Source: JADJOM01 sp046327715 | GTDB lineage: Bacteria; Gemmatimonadota; Gemmatimonadetes; Gemmatimonadales; GWC2-71-9 | DNA length: 64,000 nucleotides | Direction: 5' to 3' | NCBI GenBank assembly: GCA_046327715.1 | Contig: JAXLXY010000004.1 | Coordinates: forward strand, 186,001-250,000 | Translations under genes and position numbers: made by a program | Notes under the pieces: model-generated | Told to the model about the DNA's origin: nothing | Database searches by the model: none | Seen by the model: only the letters and a program-made list of their open reading frames with translations | Shown: positions 51,751-61,259 of the stretch, piece after piece | Layout of the letters: every line of letters starts with the position of its first letter | How positions within the stretch are numbered: the first letter of the stretch is position 1

Positions 51751-51873
51751 GCTCCACCCGAATCTCCGCCGCGTGCCGGGTGGCGTCAACCGGCCGATCC
51801 CGCCCGCCCCTGCGGGAATCCCGCTCGTCCCCCCGCCATGGCGGCCGGCGGGGCCGACCGCCACATTCGCTGC

Positions 51874-52959
51874 ATGCGTCCCCCGCGGCCGTGGCTGGCC
51901 CCGCTCCTGGTCTTCGGCGTCTTCACCCTGCTCGGGTTGTCGAAGGCGCTGCACTTCTGGCTCGACGACCTGGCCCGGGCGCACGCCGGGACCCTGCCCA
52001 CCCGGCTCATCGAGGAGCTGACCGGCGGCTACGCCGGTGCCCTCCTCTTCGCGGGACTGGCCTGGCTGGTCCACCGCTGGCCGCTCACCAGCGACCGGTG
52101 GCCGGCCCGCCTGCCGCTGTATCTCGCCGCGATCCTGGTCGGCGGCGTGCTCCACACCACCGTGATGTGGCTGAGCCGGCTGGCGCTGTTTCCGCTCGCC
52201 GGCCTGGGGCCGTACGACTACGGCCTCATGCGCTACCGCTACCCGATGGAGTTCGCGCTGCAGCTGCCCAGCAGCGTGATCATCATCCTGCTGCTGCACG
52301 GCTGGCGCAGGTACCGGGAGAGCCGGGAGCGGGAACTGCACGCGTCCCGGCTGGAGGCGGAGCTGGGGCGGGCACGGCTGGCACGGCTGGAAGCGCAGCT
52401 CGACCCCCACTTCCTGTTCAACACCCTGAACGGGATCTCCTCCCTGATGTACAGCGACGCGCCCCGGGCCGACCGGATGCTGGCCCGCCTGGCGGAGCTG
52501 TTGCGACTCAACTTCTCCCGGGATGGAGCCTCCGAGGTGACGCTGGAACAGGAGCTGGCCTGGCTCGAGGCGTACCTGGAGATCGCGCGGCTCCGCTTCG
52601 GCGACCGGCTCACGATCACCACCACCATCGCCGCCGACACCCTCGACTGCCGGGTGCCGCGGCTGATCCTCCAGCCCCTCGTGGAGAACGCGCTGGAGCA
52701 TGGCGTGGAGCGGCGTGCGGGGCCGGCGACCGTCGCCATCAGCGCCGTGCGCGCCGGGGGCCGGCTCACCCTGGCGGTGGCGGACGATGGGCCCGGGCTG
52801 CACGCGGGTGCCGGGGACACCGGCGTGGGCCTCGCCAACACCCGGGCGCGGCTGGGGGTGCTCCATGGCGCCGCGGCGGCGCTGCGGATCGGGGAACGGG
52901 CCGGCGGTGGAGTCGAGGTACGGCTGGAGCTGCCGGCGCTGGCGGGGGCCGCGCCGTGA
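51874..52959 (+). CDS. LytS-type sensor histidine kinase
   Basis: 361 residues. Four or so membrane helices (residues 10-150) precede the His_kinase domain with LDPHFLFNTLNGI (the phosphorylated His near 174), and a HATPase domain with VENALEHGVE and DDGPGL. Phosphorylates the LytTR regulator whose GTG overlaps this stop (GTGA, 52956-52959). The start choice is uncertain; an in-frame ATG at 51838 adds 12 residues. Confidence 0.85.
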   Translation: MRPPRPWLAPLLVFGVFTLLGLSKALHFWLDDLARAHAGTLPTRLIEELTGGYAGALLFAGLAWLVHRWPLTSDRWPARLPLYLAAILVGGVLHTTVMWLSRLALFPLAGLGPYDYGLMRYRYPMEFALQLPSSVIIILLLHGWRRYRESRERELHASRLEAELGRARLARLEAQLDPHFLFNTLNGISSLMYSDAPRADRMLARLAELLRLNFSRDGASEVTLEQELAWLEAYLEIARLRFGDRLTITTTIAADTLDCRVPRLILQPLVENALEHGVERRAGPATVAISAVRAGGRLTLAVADDGPGLHAGAGDTGVGLANTRARLGVLHGAAAALRIGERAGGGVEVRLELPALAGAAP

Positions 52960-53720
52960 CCGCCCTCCGGGTGGCCATCGTGGACGATGAGCCGCTGGCC
53001 CGCGACAAGCTGCGCGGCTTCCTCACCCGCCACCCCGGCTGCACCCTGGTGGGCGAGGCCGGCGATGGTCTCGAGGCGGTGCAGCTGCTCGAGCGCACCC
53101 GGCCCGACCTGGTCCTGCTCGACGTGCAGATGCCCGAGCTCGACGGCTTCGAGGTGCTCGGCGCGGCCGACCCGCTCCCCGACGTGATCTTCGTGACCGC
53201 CTTCGACCGCTATGCCATCCAGGCCTTCGAGCAGGGGGCGCTCGACTACCTGCTCAAGCCGGTGGCGCCCGATCGGTTCGATCGCGCCCTCGAGCGGGCG
53301 ATCGCCCGCCACGGCTCGGCCGATCCGGATGCGCTGGCCCGGCGGGTGGCGGCGCTCTGCGCGGCGGTGGCACCCAGCCGGCCGCGGGTGGAGCGGTTCC
53401 TGGTCCGCGAGCGGGACCGCTCCCGCCTGGTGCCGGTGGGCGAGGTGGACTGGATCGAGGCCGCCGGCAACTACGTCAAGCTGCACGCCCGCAGCGGCAC
53501 CCACCTGGTGCGCAGCACCCTGAAGGACGTCGAGGCGCGGCTCGATCCGGCACGGTTCGCCCGCATCCACCGCACCGCGATCGTCAACCTGGACCGGGTC
53601 CGCTTCCTCGAGCCGGCGTCGCACGGCGACCAGGCGGTGCTGCTCGAGGGCGGCGAGCGGCTCACCCTGAGCCGCCGCTTCCGGGACGCGCTGCCGCGCA
53701 TCCTCGGCGACGGCCCCTAG
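52956..53720 (+). CDS. LytTR-family response regulator
   Basis: 254 residues. Receiver domain with Asp56 (LVLLDVQMP) and conserved FVTAFDRYAIQAFE. LytTR DNA-binding domain at about 145-250 (VDWIEAAGNYVKLHARSGTH, FARIHRTAIVNLDRV). Pairs with the upstream kinase through GTGA overlap. Target genes unknown; the divergent GMC operon and the PQQ gene downstream are candidates by position only. Confidence 0.9.
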   Translation: MTALRVAIVDDEPLARDKLRGFLTRHPGCTLVGEAGDGLEAVQLLERTRPDLVLLDVQMPELDGFEVLGAADPLPDVIFVTAFDRYAIQAFEQGALDYLLKPVAPDRFDRALERAIARHGSADPDALARRVAALCAAVAPSRPRVERFLVRERDRSRLVPVGEVDWIEAAGNYVKLHARSGTHLVRSTLKDVEARLDPARFARIHRTAIVNLDRVRFLEPASHGDQAVLLEGGERLTLSRRFRDALPRILGDGP

Positions 53721-53832
53721 ATCCGGCGCGGGCGGCCTGTTCGTCCCGCCGGCGAACCCGCTGGTCCCGAAATCCTTGTCCCGCCGACGGGCGCGTCCTA
53801 GCGTGGGGCCATTCCCCGACGGAGCGAATCCC

Positions 53833-55797
53833 GTGTCGCGTTGCATCCCCCTCGCCTTCCCCCTGGGCATCGCCCTGACCCTGTCGCTGGCCGGCTGTGC
53901 CCGGGGCGCCGGCGACCCCGCCACCACGCGGGACAGTGGCTGGGGCGCCTACGGCGGCGACCCCGGCGGTGGCCGCTTCTCCCCGCTCCGGCAGATCGAT
54001 ACCGCGAACGTGAACCGGCTGGCGCTGGCCTGGACCTACCGCACCGGCGACGCCACCCACGACGATCACGGTGAGGGGCCGCGCACCGGCTGCGGCCGCT
54101 GCCACACCGGCGCCAGCAAGTTCGAGGCGACCCCCATCCTCGCCGACGGGCGGCTCTACCTGAGCACGCCGCTCAACCGGGTGATCGCCCTCGATCCGGC
54201 GCAGGGGCACGAGCTGTGGCGCTTCGACCCGAAGCTGGACCTCAGCGTCGAACGGTCGGAGGGCTTCGTCTCGCGCGGCGTCGCGTACTGGAAGGGGGCC
54301 CCCGGGAGCGGCTGCGCCGCCAGGATCTTCTTCGCCACGGTCGACGCCCGGCTGTTCGCCCTGGACGCCGAACGCGGCACGCCCTGCCCCGGCTTCGGCG
54401 AGGCGGGCACCGTCCACCTCGATCGTGGGGTGGGAGAGGTCGAGGTGGGGCAGTACGGCGTCACCTCGCCCCCGGCGGTGCTCGGCGACCTGGTGATCGT
54501 CGGCTCCGCCATCGGCGACAACCGGCGGGTCGACCTCGAGCGCGGCGTGGTCCGCGCCTTCGATGCCACCTCCGGCGCCGAGCGATGGAGCTTCGACCCG
54601 ATCCCGCGCAACCCGAGCGACCCTGCCTATCGGTCCTGGGACAGCACCGCGGCCCGGGTGACCGGCGGCGGCAACGCCTGGGCCCCCCTCTCGGTGGACA
54701 CGGCGCTGGGCCTGGTCTTCGTGCCCACCGGCTCCGCGGCCCCGGACTTCTTCGGCGGGCTCCGCCCCGGCGACAACCGCTACACCAGCTCGGTGGTGGC
54801 GCTCGAGGGGCGGACCGGCCGGGTGCGGTGGCACTTCCAGGTGGTGCACCACGACCTGTGGGACTTCGACGTGGCCAGCCAGCCGGTGCTGCTGACCGTG
54901 CCGCGGGGGGGGCGGGAGATCCCCGCGGTGGCCGTGGCCACCAAGCTGGGGCATCTCTTCGTGCTCGACCGCACCACCGGCGAGCCGCTCTTCCCGGTGG
55001 AGGAGCGCGCGGTGCCGGCCAGCGAAGTCCCCGGAGAGGTGGCCGCGGCCACCCAGCCGTTCCCGGTGCTGCCGAAGCCGCTGTTCGACGGTCCGCTGAC
55101 CCGCGACAGCCTCTGGGGGCTCGACGACGCCGAGCGCGATGCCTGCCGCGCGCAGTTCGACCGGCTGCGCGCCGGGCCGATCTTCACCCCGCCGAGCCTC
55201 GCGGGCACGGTGATGTACCCCGGCTACGCCGGCGGCACGACCTGGGGCTCGCTGAGCTGGTCTCCCGAACGGCACCTGCTGGTGACCAACCTGCTGCGCA
55301 TCCCGCTCTATGTGCGGCTGGAACCCCGCGCCGCGGCCGCCGAAGGCAACCAGCGTGGCACGCCATACACGATGAGTCGCGGCATGCTGGCGTCGCCCCG
55401 GGGCCTGCCATGCAATGCGCCCCCCTGGGGCAGCCTGGTGGCGATCGACCTCGCCACCGGCGAGCGACGCTGGCAGGTGGCGCTCGGGCAGGTGCCCGAA
55501 CTCGCCGCCGCGCCGGGGAGCGCGGCGTGGGGCTCACCCAACATGGGCGGGGCGATCGTGACGGCGGGCGGGCTGGTGTTCATCGGCGCCGCGATGGACG
55601 ACTTCCTGCGGGCCTTCGACCTGGAAACCGGGCGGGAGCTGTGGCGCGGCGCGCTCCCCGCCGGCGGGCAGGCCACCCCGATGACCTATGCCGTCGACGG
55701 CCGGCAGTACGTGGTGATCGCCGCGGGGGGGCACGGCAACCTGGGCACCACCTTCGGCGACCACCTGGTGGCGTTCGCGCTGCCGGTCACGCGGTAG
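53833..55797 (+). CDS. Lipid-anchored PQQ-dependent dehydrogenase with CxxCH motif
   Basis: 654 residues. The lipobox is SLAGC (Cys22). An eight-bladed PQQ beta-propeller follows with repeated W-motifs (GAERWSFDPIPRN, TGRVRWHFQVVHHDLWDFD, GERRWQVALGQ, GRELWRGALP). It resembles membrane glucose/polyol quinoprotein dehydrogenases that feed electrons to ubiquinone or a cytochrome. Unusually, CGRCH (C87-H91) lies in the N-terminal loop, a heme c attachment motif. GTG start with GGAG nine bases upstream. It follows the LytTR regulator by about 110 bases. Confidence 0.8.
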   Translation: MSRCIPLAFPLGIALTLSLAGCARGAGDPATTRDSGWGAYGGDPGGGRFSPLRQIDTANVNRLALAWTYRTGDATHDDHGEGPRTGCGRCHTGASKFEATPILADGRLYLSTPLNRVIALDPAQGHELWRFDPKLDLSVERSEGFVSRGVAYWKGAPGSGCAARIFFATVDARLFALDAERGTPCPGFGEAGTVHLDRGVGEVEVGQYGVTSPPAVLGDLVIVGSAIGDNRRVDLERGVVRAFDATSGAERWSFDPIPRNPSDPAYRSWDSTAARVTGGGNAWAPLSVDTALGLVFVPTGSAAPDFFGGLRPGDNRYTSSVVALEGRTGRVRWHFQVVHHDLWDFDVASQPVLLTVPRGGREIPAVAVATKLGHLFVLDRTTGEPLFPVEERAVPASEVPGEVAAATQPFPVLPKPLFDGPLTRDSLWGLDDAERDACRAQFDRLRAGPIFTPPSLAGTVMYPGYAGGTTWGSLSWSPERHLLVTNLLRIPLYVRLEPRAAAAEGNQRGTPYTMSRGMLASPRGLPCNAPPWGSLVAIDLATGERRWQVALGQVPELAAAPGSAAWGSPNMGGAIVTAGGLVFIGAAMDDFLRAFDLETGRELWRGALPAGGQATPMTYAVDGRQYVVIAAGGHGNLGTTFGDHLVAFALPVTR

Positions 55798-55808
55798 GGT
55801 CGTGCGGC

Positions 55809-56669
55809 CTAGTCCCCGCAGATCCGCCGGGCGTCCCGCAGCCCGTCCTCCGGGGCGCGGGTCGGGATGAACTCGTGGGCCAGCCACCCCGCGAAGCCGG
55901 TGTCGGCGATCGCGGCGGCGATCGCGGCGTAGTTGAGCTCCTGGGTCGGGTCGAGCTCGTGGCGGCCGGGGTTACCGGCCGTGTGGTAGTGCCCGATCCA
56001 GTGGCCGTGATCGCGGATGGTGCGGATGACATCGCCCTCCATGATCTGCATGTGGTAGATGTCGTACAGCAGGCGCACCCGCGGGCTGTTGACCGCGTAC
56101 ATCAGCTTGAGCCCGAACGCCATCCGGTCCATCATGAAGTCGGCGTGGTCCACCTTGCTGTTGAGCAGCTCCAGGCAGATGGTCACCCCCTGCCGCTCGG
56201 CCAGCCCCTTCACCCGGTCGAGGGCCTCCACGCAGGCCTCGAGCCCGGCCTCCTCGTCGCGGCCCTCCCGGTTCCCCACCATCGCGATCACGTTGGGCAC
56301 CCCGTGGCGCGGCGCCTCGGTGAGCGCCCGCTCCAGCTCCGCCACCAGCAGCGGGTGATGGGCCCGGTCGTTGAGGCCGCGGCGGATGAAGTCGCGCCGC
56401 TCGGTGGGGGTGCCCATGGAACAGATGAGCCCGTGGTCGCGCGCGATGGGCCATTCCTTCTCGGTGAGCAGGTCCACCGCGCCGAAGCCCAGGCGCTGCA
56501 CCATCGGGAAGAACTCGGCGTCGGGCAGGTCGCCGAACGGCCAGCGGCAGACGGACTGACGAAGCCGGCTCGGCGGCTCGGTGGCTCGCGGGCTCGGCCG
56601 CGGTTCGGCCGGGATGGAGAGGCCCAGCGTGCCGGCGGCGGCAAGCCGGACGGCGTCACGGCGGTTCAT
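55809..56669 (-). CDS. Tat-exported hydroxypyruvate-isomerase-like TIM-barrel protein
   Basis: 286 residues. Tat signal NRRDAVRLAAAGTLGLSI at residues 2-19. The AP-endonuclease-2/Hyi barrel is clear: CLELLNSKVDHADF, YDIYHMQIMEGDVIRTI and GHYHTAGNPGRHEL, carrying the metal Glu/Asp/His residues. The cytoplasmic Hyi interconverts hydroxypyruvate and tartronate semialdehyde; an exported one probably isomerises a sugar acid (inference). The linker after the signal is encoded by an octamer array. GAGG lies seven bases before the ATG; a GTG at 56681 overlapping the upstream stop is an alternative. Confidence 0.8.
   Translation of the reverse strand: MNRRDAVRLAAAGTLGLSIPAEPRPSPRATEPPSRLRQSVCRWPFGDLPDAEFFPMVQRLGFGAVDLLTEKEWPIARDHGLICSMGTPTERRDFIRRGLNDRAHHPLLVAELERALTEAPRHGVPNVIAMVGNREGRDEEAGLEACVEALDRVKGLAERQGVTICLELLNSKVDHADFMMDRMAFGLKLMYAVNSPRVRLLYDIYHMQIMEGDVIRTIRDHGHWIGHYHTAGNPGRHELDPTQELNYAAIAAAIADTGFAGWLAHEFIPTRAPEDGLRDARRICGD
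56564..56595. repeat. In-frame diverged octamer array (GGCGGCTC type), four units
   Basis: GCCGGCTC (56564-56571), GGCGGCTC, GGTGGCTC, GCGGGCTC (to 56595). It encodes the RATEPPSR linker of the isomerase-like protein just after its Tat signal, in the same relative place as the array in subunit 3. Confidence 0.7.
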
Positions 56670-56677
56670 GGCGCGCC

Positions 56678-58138
56678 TCACTGCGGGCTGAGGAGGAACT
56701 CCTCGATCTTGCCGTCGGGCGTCCGGTACATCAGCGCCTGCACCGTCAGCCCCTCGAACACGAAGGCCACCACCGACACCTCCATGCCGCCGCGCTCGGT
56801 GCGGAAGCGGAGCTGCACCGACTTCGGGTCACCCAGCGGACCCAGCCGGTCCCGGGCGCCCTGCATCCGGTGCGGGTTGAGGAAGTAGCTGTACTCCTCG
56901 GAGAGCGTGCCCCGGTCCACGGTGCCCTGCTGCAGGCTCGCGAAGAGCGCCTTCGCCGCGTCCACCGCCGCCGGCCCGTGGATCTCGGGCGGGGCGGGGG
57001 GTTCACTCTCGGTGGTGCTGTCGGCGGGCACGGCGAGCTCCGGCGGGGGCGCGGTGCCGAAGAGGAGGCCCGCCGCCGCCAGGCCGAAGCCGCTGCCGGG
57101 CCCGCCGGTCTCGCTGCTCGAGAGCACCACCACGGCGGAGCGGCTGCCGGGCACGAAGGTGTTGCCGGCGATGAAGCCGCTCACCGCGCCGCCGTGCGAC
57201 AGCGTGAGCCAGCCGTTCCGCTGGCCCACGTCGAGCCCGCCGCTGTACCCGGTGTTGCGCCCGTCGGCCAGCCGCCGCGGCGTGGTGAGGAAGCGCCAGC
57301 TCTCGGCGGAGACCACCTTGCCGGTCATCAGGGCCAGGTCCCAACGCGCGATGTCGGCGGCGGTGGCGTAGATGCCACCCGCGGCGCCGGTCCAGCCGCT
57401 GGCCTCGGGGGTGGCGGGCTCCAGCGGCCCCAGGGCCCATGAGTTGTAGCCGCGGGCGACGCCGGGCGAGCGCGGATCGGGCTCGAAGCGGGTGTGCCGC
57501 ATGCCGAGGGGGCGGAAGATCCGGGTCTCGAGGAAGCGCCCGAAGGGCATGCCCGAGACCCGCTCGATGATCCGCCCGAGGATCAGGAAGCCGGTGTTGC
57601 TGTAGGACCAGCGGGTGCCCGGCTCGAAGTCGAGCGGCCCGGTGGCGTAGCGCCGGATGATGCTCTCCGTGGTGGCCGGCGCCGCCATGCGGCGGTCCAC
57701 GAAGTCGAGCGGGTAGTAGTCGGGATAGCCGGAGACGTGCGCCACCAGGTCACGGATCCGGATGTCGCCCGCCCGGGTGAGCATCGGGTACCACTTCGAC
57801 ACCCGGTCATCGAGGGAGAGCTTCCCCGCCTCGACCAGCAGCAGCGCGGAGACGGTGGCGAACTGCTTGGTCACCGAGCCCACCGCGAAGAGCGTGGTGT
57901 CGGTGACCGGCTCGCCGGTCTCGAGGTTGGCCACGCCATAGCCTCGGGCGATCACCGTCTGCCCCTCGTGCAGCACCGCCACCGACAGGCCGGCCACCCG
58001 GCCCTCCGCCTGGTACTGCAGGGCCAGCGCGTCGATCCGCGCCGCCACCGACGCCGGCGTGGGAACGGGACGCTGCTGGGCCCCGAGCGGGGCCGCCAGC
58101 GCGAGGAGGACGAGGAGCCAGCGGCGCACGATGCGCAT
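56678..58138 (-). CDS. Secreted serine hydrolase with C-terminal extra domain
   Basis: 486 residues with a signal peptide (LLVLLALAAPLGAQ). The family motifs are complete: S88-V-T-K91, YSN in RWSYSNTG and HGG in LSHGGAVSG. It may be an esterase, D-peptidase or beta-lactamase-like enzyme. A C-terminal 120-residue domain with a hydrophobic sheet (VSVVAFVFEGLTVQALMYR) is attached. Overlaps the start of the isomerase-like gene (GTGA), so the two may be coupled. Compare the copy at 31269, which lacks YSN. Confidence 0.82.
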   Translation of the reverse strand: MRIVRRWLLVLLALAAPLGAQQRPVPTPASVAARIDALALQYQAEGRVAGLSVAVLHEGQTVIARGYGVANLETGEPVTDTTLFAVGSVTKQFATVSALLLVEAGKLSLDDRVSKWYPMLTRAGDIRIRDLVAHVSGYPDYYPLDFVDRRMAAPATTESIIRRYATGPLDFEPGTRWSYSNTGFLILGRIIERVSGMPFGRFLETRIFRPLGMRHTRFEPDPRSPGVARGYNSWALGPLEPATPEASGWTGAAGGIYATAADIARWDLALMTGKVVSAESWRFLTTPRRLADGRNTGYSGGLDVGQRNGWLTLSHGGAVSGFIAGNTFVPGSRSAVVVLSSSETGGPGSGFGLAAAGLLFGTAPPPELAVPADSTTESEPPAPPEIHGPAAVDAAKALFASLQQGTVDRGTLSEEYSYFLNPHRMQGARDRLGPLGDPKSVQLRFRTERGGMEVSVVAFVFEGLTVQALMYRTPDGKIEEFLLSPQ

Positions 58139-58231
58139 GGTCGGATCCGGTGAGGTGGAGGCGTGGTGGGGAATGCCGGGAACGTATCGCGTGAGCGGGG
58201 AAGCGTCCAGCGAGTACCGAATACCGAGGAC

Positions 58232-59470
58232 CTATTCCACCACCACCCCCAGCCACAGCAGGGCTCCTGCCAGCGCGAACGCCGCGGTCGTGACCAGCGC
58301 CACCGGCCAGCCGAAGGCATCCACGGTGAGCGGCACCAGCAGCGCCCCGATGCCCCCCACGACATTGCCGGCGGTATTGAGCACCCCGCAGGCCGCCGCC
58401 GAATCGCGCCCCGCCACGGCCACCGTGGCGGCCCAGTACACCGGGTCGGTGGCCTGCTGGAACCCGAGGCAGGCCGACAGCAGGGCCACCGCCGCGAGCG
58501 GCGCCTCCGCGCGCGCCACCGCGAAGATCAGCGCGCCGGCGCAGAGCAGGCTCACCAGCGCCGGCCAGCGGCAGCCGAACGTGACGCCCCGCCGGCGCGA
58601 GAGCCGGTCGCTGACGTAGCCGCCCGCCAGCGCGCCGAAGGCCCCGACGATCCACGGTGCGGCGGCGTACCAGCCGCCCTGCAGCAGGGTGAACCGGCGC
58701 TCCTCCACCAGGTAGATGACCAGCCAGTTGAAGAAGAAGTAGAAGAGGTAGTTGCTGCAGAAGTAGCTCAGCGTCAGCAGCCGCAGGTTGCGGTTGCGGA
58801 GCAGGCCCCGCCAGGCGCCCGGGGGCGGCGGCGCCGCCTCCCCCGCCGATCGCTCCCCCGCGATGTACGCCGCCTCGGCCGCGGAGACGCGGCGATGCTC
58901 GGCGGGATGGTCGCGGTAGTACCACCACCAGATGCCCGCGAAGGCGAACGCGACCGGCGCCGTCAGCAGGAACGACGGCCGCCATCCCAGCGTCACCACC
59001 AGCCAGCCGATCAGCGGGCCGGCGGCCGCCGAGCCGAAGGCCGCGCCGGCGTTGGTCACCGCGTTGGGCAGCCCCCAGGCCGAAACCGGGAACCAGAGCC
59101 GGATCGTGGCGCCCCCGACGATCGGGAACAGCGGCGCCTGCGCGGCGCCCATCAGGAAGCGAAGCATGGCCAGCAGTCCCACCAGGGCCAGCGGGGGCAG
59201 CACCGCCGCCCCGGGCAGCACGCCCGGGAGCAGGTTGCAGACCCCCCACGCTGCCACCACCAGCGTCAGGGCGCGCCGGGCGCCGAGCCGGTCGCCGAGC
59301 AGGCCGCCCGGGAACTGGAACAGGGCGTACCCCCAGGCAAAGGCGCCGAGCACCATGCCGAGCTGGACCCGGGAGAAGCGGAGGTCATCGGCGAGGGCCT
59401 CGCCGGCGACCGACATGTTGATCCGGAGGATGTAGGCGATGAAGCTCGCCACGCAGGCGAGACCGATCAT
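58232..59470 (-). CDS. MFS transporter, ACS/hexuronate-type
   Basis: 412 residues, about 12 membrane helices. Family signature: INMSVAGEAL after helix 1, then the loop GDRLGARRAL (the MFS D-R-x-G motif), and the GGxxSDRLSRRR loop at the half-way point. Matches the ACS family (hexuronate, glucarate, phthalate-type organic anions). The natural substrate is unread, but it lies near sugar-oxidation genes. The ATG at 59470 is the only standard start; its GGGAG is unusually close to it (zero spacing). Confidence 0.8.
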   Translation of the reverse strand: MIGLACVASFIAYILRINMSVAGEALADDLRFSRVQLGMVLGAFAWGYALFQFPGGLLGDRLGARRALTLVVAAWGVCNLLPGVLPGAAVLPPLALVGLLAMLRFLMGAAQAPLFPIVGGATIRLWFPVSAWGLPNAVTNAGAAFGSAAAGPLIGWLVVTLGWRPSFLLTAPVAFAFAGIWWWYYRDHPAEHRRVSAAEAAYIAGERSAGEAAPPPPGAWRGLLRNRNLRLLTLSYFCSNYLFYFFFNWLVIYLVEERRFTLLQGGWYAAAPWIVGAFGALAGGYVSDRLSRRRGVTFGCRWPALVSLLCAGALIFAVARAEAPLAAVALLSACLGFQQATDPVYWAATVAVAGRDSAAACGVLNTAGNVVGGIGALLVPLTVDAFGWPVALVTTAAFALAGALLWLGVVVE

Positions 59471-59569
59471 CTCCCAGCGGACGCCGGAGCGTTCGGGACG
59501 GCGGGGGCCTGTCAGGCGGGGGCTCGGCGGTGAGGGGTGACCGCAATCTACCCCGCGCCGGCCGCCCGG

Positions 59570-61132
59570 CTAGCGCGGGGAGGGGGGACGGAGCGCGCCG
59601 CTGATGGCCCGGGCCAGCTCGGTGAGGAGCACCGGCTTCATCAGCACCTCGCGCACCCCGCAGCTCTGCAACGCCTCCGCCCCGATCTCCTCGACGTGCC
59701 CGGTGGTGAGCACCACGGGGATGCCGGGGCGGGTCCGGGCGATCTCCGCCGCGAGCTCGAGCCCGGTGCGGTCGGGCATCGTGCAGTCGGTGATCACCAG
59801 GTCGTAGCTGTAGGGATCGGCGCGGAACAGCGCCAGCGCCTGGCCGCCGGAGGTTGCCACGGTCACGGTGTAGCCCAGGCCTTCCAGTCGCCGCTGCCCC
59901 AGCCGGGCCAGGGGCGGCTCGTCGTCCACGAACAGGATCCGTTCTCCGGCCCCGGGCGTGGCCTCGGGGTCGGCCGTCACCGGCTCGGTGAGCACCGCCT
60001 CGACGGCCGGGAAGTAGCAGCGGACCTCGGTGCCCTCGTGCAGGGTGCTGGTAAGCCGCACCGCGCCGTCGTGGCTCTTCATGATGCCGTGCACCATGGC
60101 CAGGCCGAGGCCGGTGCCCGCGCCGGCGGGCTTGGTGGTGAAGAAGGGGTCGAACACCCGGGAGACCACGGCGGGATCGATGCCGCAACCGGTGTCGCGC
60201 ACCGTGAGGAGGGCGTACGGCCCCTCGTGCAGGTCGGGGTTGGCGCGGGCGATGCTGTCGCGGACGTACAGCGGCTCCACCACGATGCTGAGCGATCCGC
60301 CCTCCGCCATGGCGTGCGCGGCGTTGGTGCACAGGTTCATGAGCACCTGGTGGACCGAGGTCGGGTCGGCCATCACCGGCGGGGCGTCGGGCCGGATGTC
60401 GAGCCGGATGTCGATCGTGCTGGGAATCGTGGAGCGGAGCAGGCCGGTGACCTCGTCGATCGAGGCGCTGAGCCGGACCGGCTGCCGCACCGACTCGGAG
60501 CGGCGGCTGAAGGTGAGGATGCGGTCCACCAGCTGTCGGCCGCGGTCGGCATAGGTTCGCAGCTGCGCCAGGTCCGCGGCCTCGGGCCGTCCCTGCACCG
60601 GCTTGGCCAGCAGCTCGGCGTACCCGATGATGCCGTTGAGGATGTTGCGGAAGTCGTGCGCGATGCCGCCGGCCAGCGTGCCGACGGCCTCCAGCTTCTG
60701 CGACTGCCGCAGCTGCTCCTCGAGTTCCCGCCGGTTCCGTTCCGCCTCCACCCGCGCGCTGATGTCCACCACTGAGGCCAGGACGAACAGCCCCTCCTCG
60801 GTGATCACGGGCGTCAGGCCGACCTCCAGCGGGACCTCGGTGCCGTCCTTGCGCCGCCCGTGCAGCTCGCGCCCCGCGCCCATCGCGCGGACCTTCGGGC
60901 TGGTGGTGAAGTCGCGGCGGTCCTGGGAGTGGTGGCCGTGGAAGCGGGCGGGCACGAGCAGCTCCACCGGCTTGCCGAGCAGCTCCTCGCGCACGTACCC
61001 GAACAGCCGCTCGATCTCGCGGTTGACCAGCACGATCTGTCCCTCGGCATCGCTCATCAGGATGCCGCTCGGGGACGACTCGACGGCGGCGCGAAGCCGC
61101 TGGTCGGTGGTGCGGGTCGGATCAGGGTGCAT
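59570..61132 (-). CDS. PAS-histidine kinase-receiver hybrid, soluble
   Basis: 520 residues. PAS (about 10-125) with GYVREELLGKPVELL, then HisKA with H159 (GIAHDFRNILNGIIGYAELL), HATPase with TGLGLAMVHGIMKSHDG, and a C-terminal receiver with YDLVITDCTMPDRTGLELA (Asp is the phosphate site). No membrane helix, so it senses a cytoplasmic signal. The output partner is not adjacent. A TATGAT is seen on the minus strand at 61185-61180, about 48 bases before the start, without a matching -35. Confidence 0.88.
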   Translation of the reverse strand: MHPDPTRTTDQRLRAAVESSPSGILMSDAEGQIVLVNREIERLFGYVREELLGKPVELLVPARFHGHHSQDRRDFTTSPKVRAMGAGRELHGRRKDGTEVPLEVGLTPVITEEGLFVLASVVDISARVEAERNRRELEEQLRQSQKLEAVGTLAGGIAHDFRNILNGIIGYAELLAKPVQGRPEAADLAQLRTYADRGRQLVDRILTFSRRSESVRQPVRLSASIDEVTGLLRSTIPSTIDIRLDIRPDAPPVMADPTSVHQVLMNLCTNAAHAMAEGGSLSIVVEPLYVRDSIARANPDLHEGPYALLTVRDTGCGIDPAVVSRVFDPFFTTKPAGAGTGLGLAMVHGIMKSHDGAVRLTSTLHEGTEVRCYFPAVEAVLTEPVTADPEATPGAGERILFVDDEPPLARLGQRRLEGLGYTVTVATSGGQALALFRADPYSYDLVITDCTMPDRTGLELAAEIARTRPGIPVVLTTGHVEEIGAEALQSCGVREVLMKPVLLTELARAISGALRPPSPR

Positions 61133-61259
61133 GCTCGGGGATCCGGCGGATGGCGTGAGGGGGGCGCGCTCCCTTCACTATCATACGTGATCAGGCGTTG
61201 CCCGCTAGGACACGAGAATGAGGCACCCGGCAGAAGTGTCCGCCGGGAGGCCGGGAATA

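Noticed and set aside
61180..61185. TATGAT as a firm -10 for the hybrid kinase
   Set aside because: No matching -35 at 16-18 bases; reported only as a weak hint.
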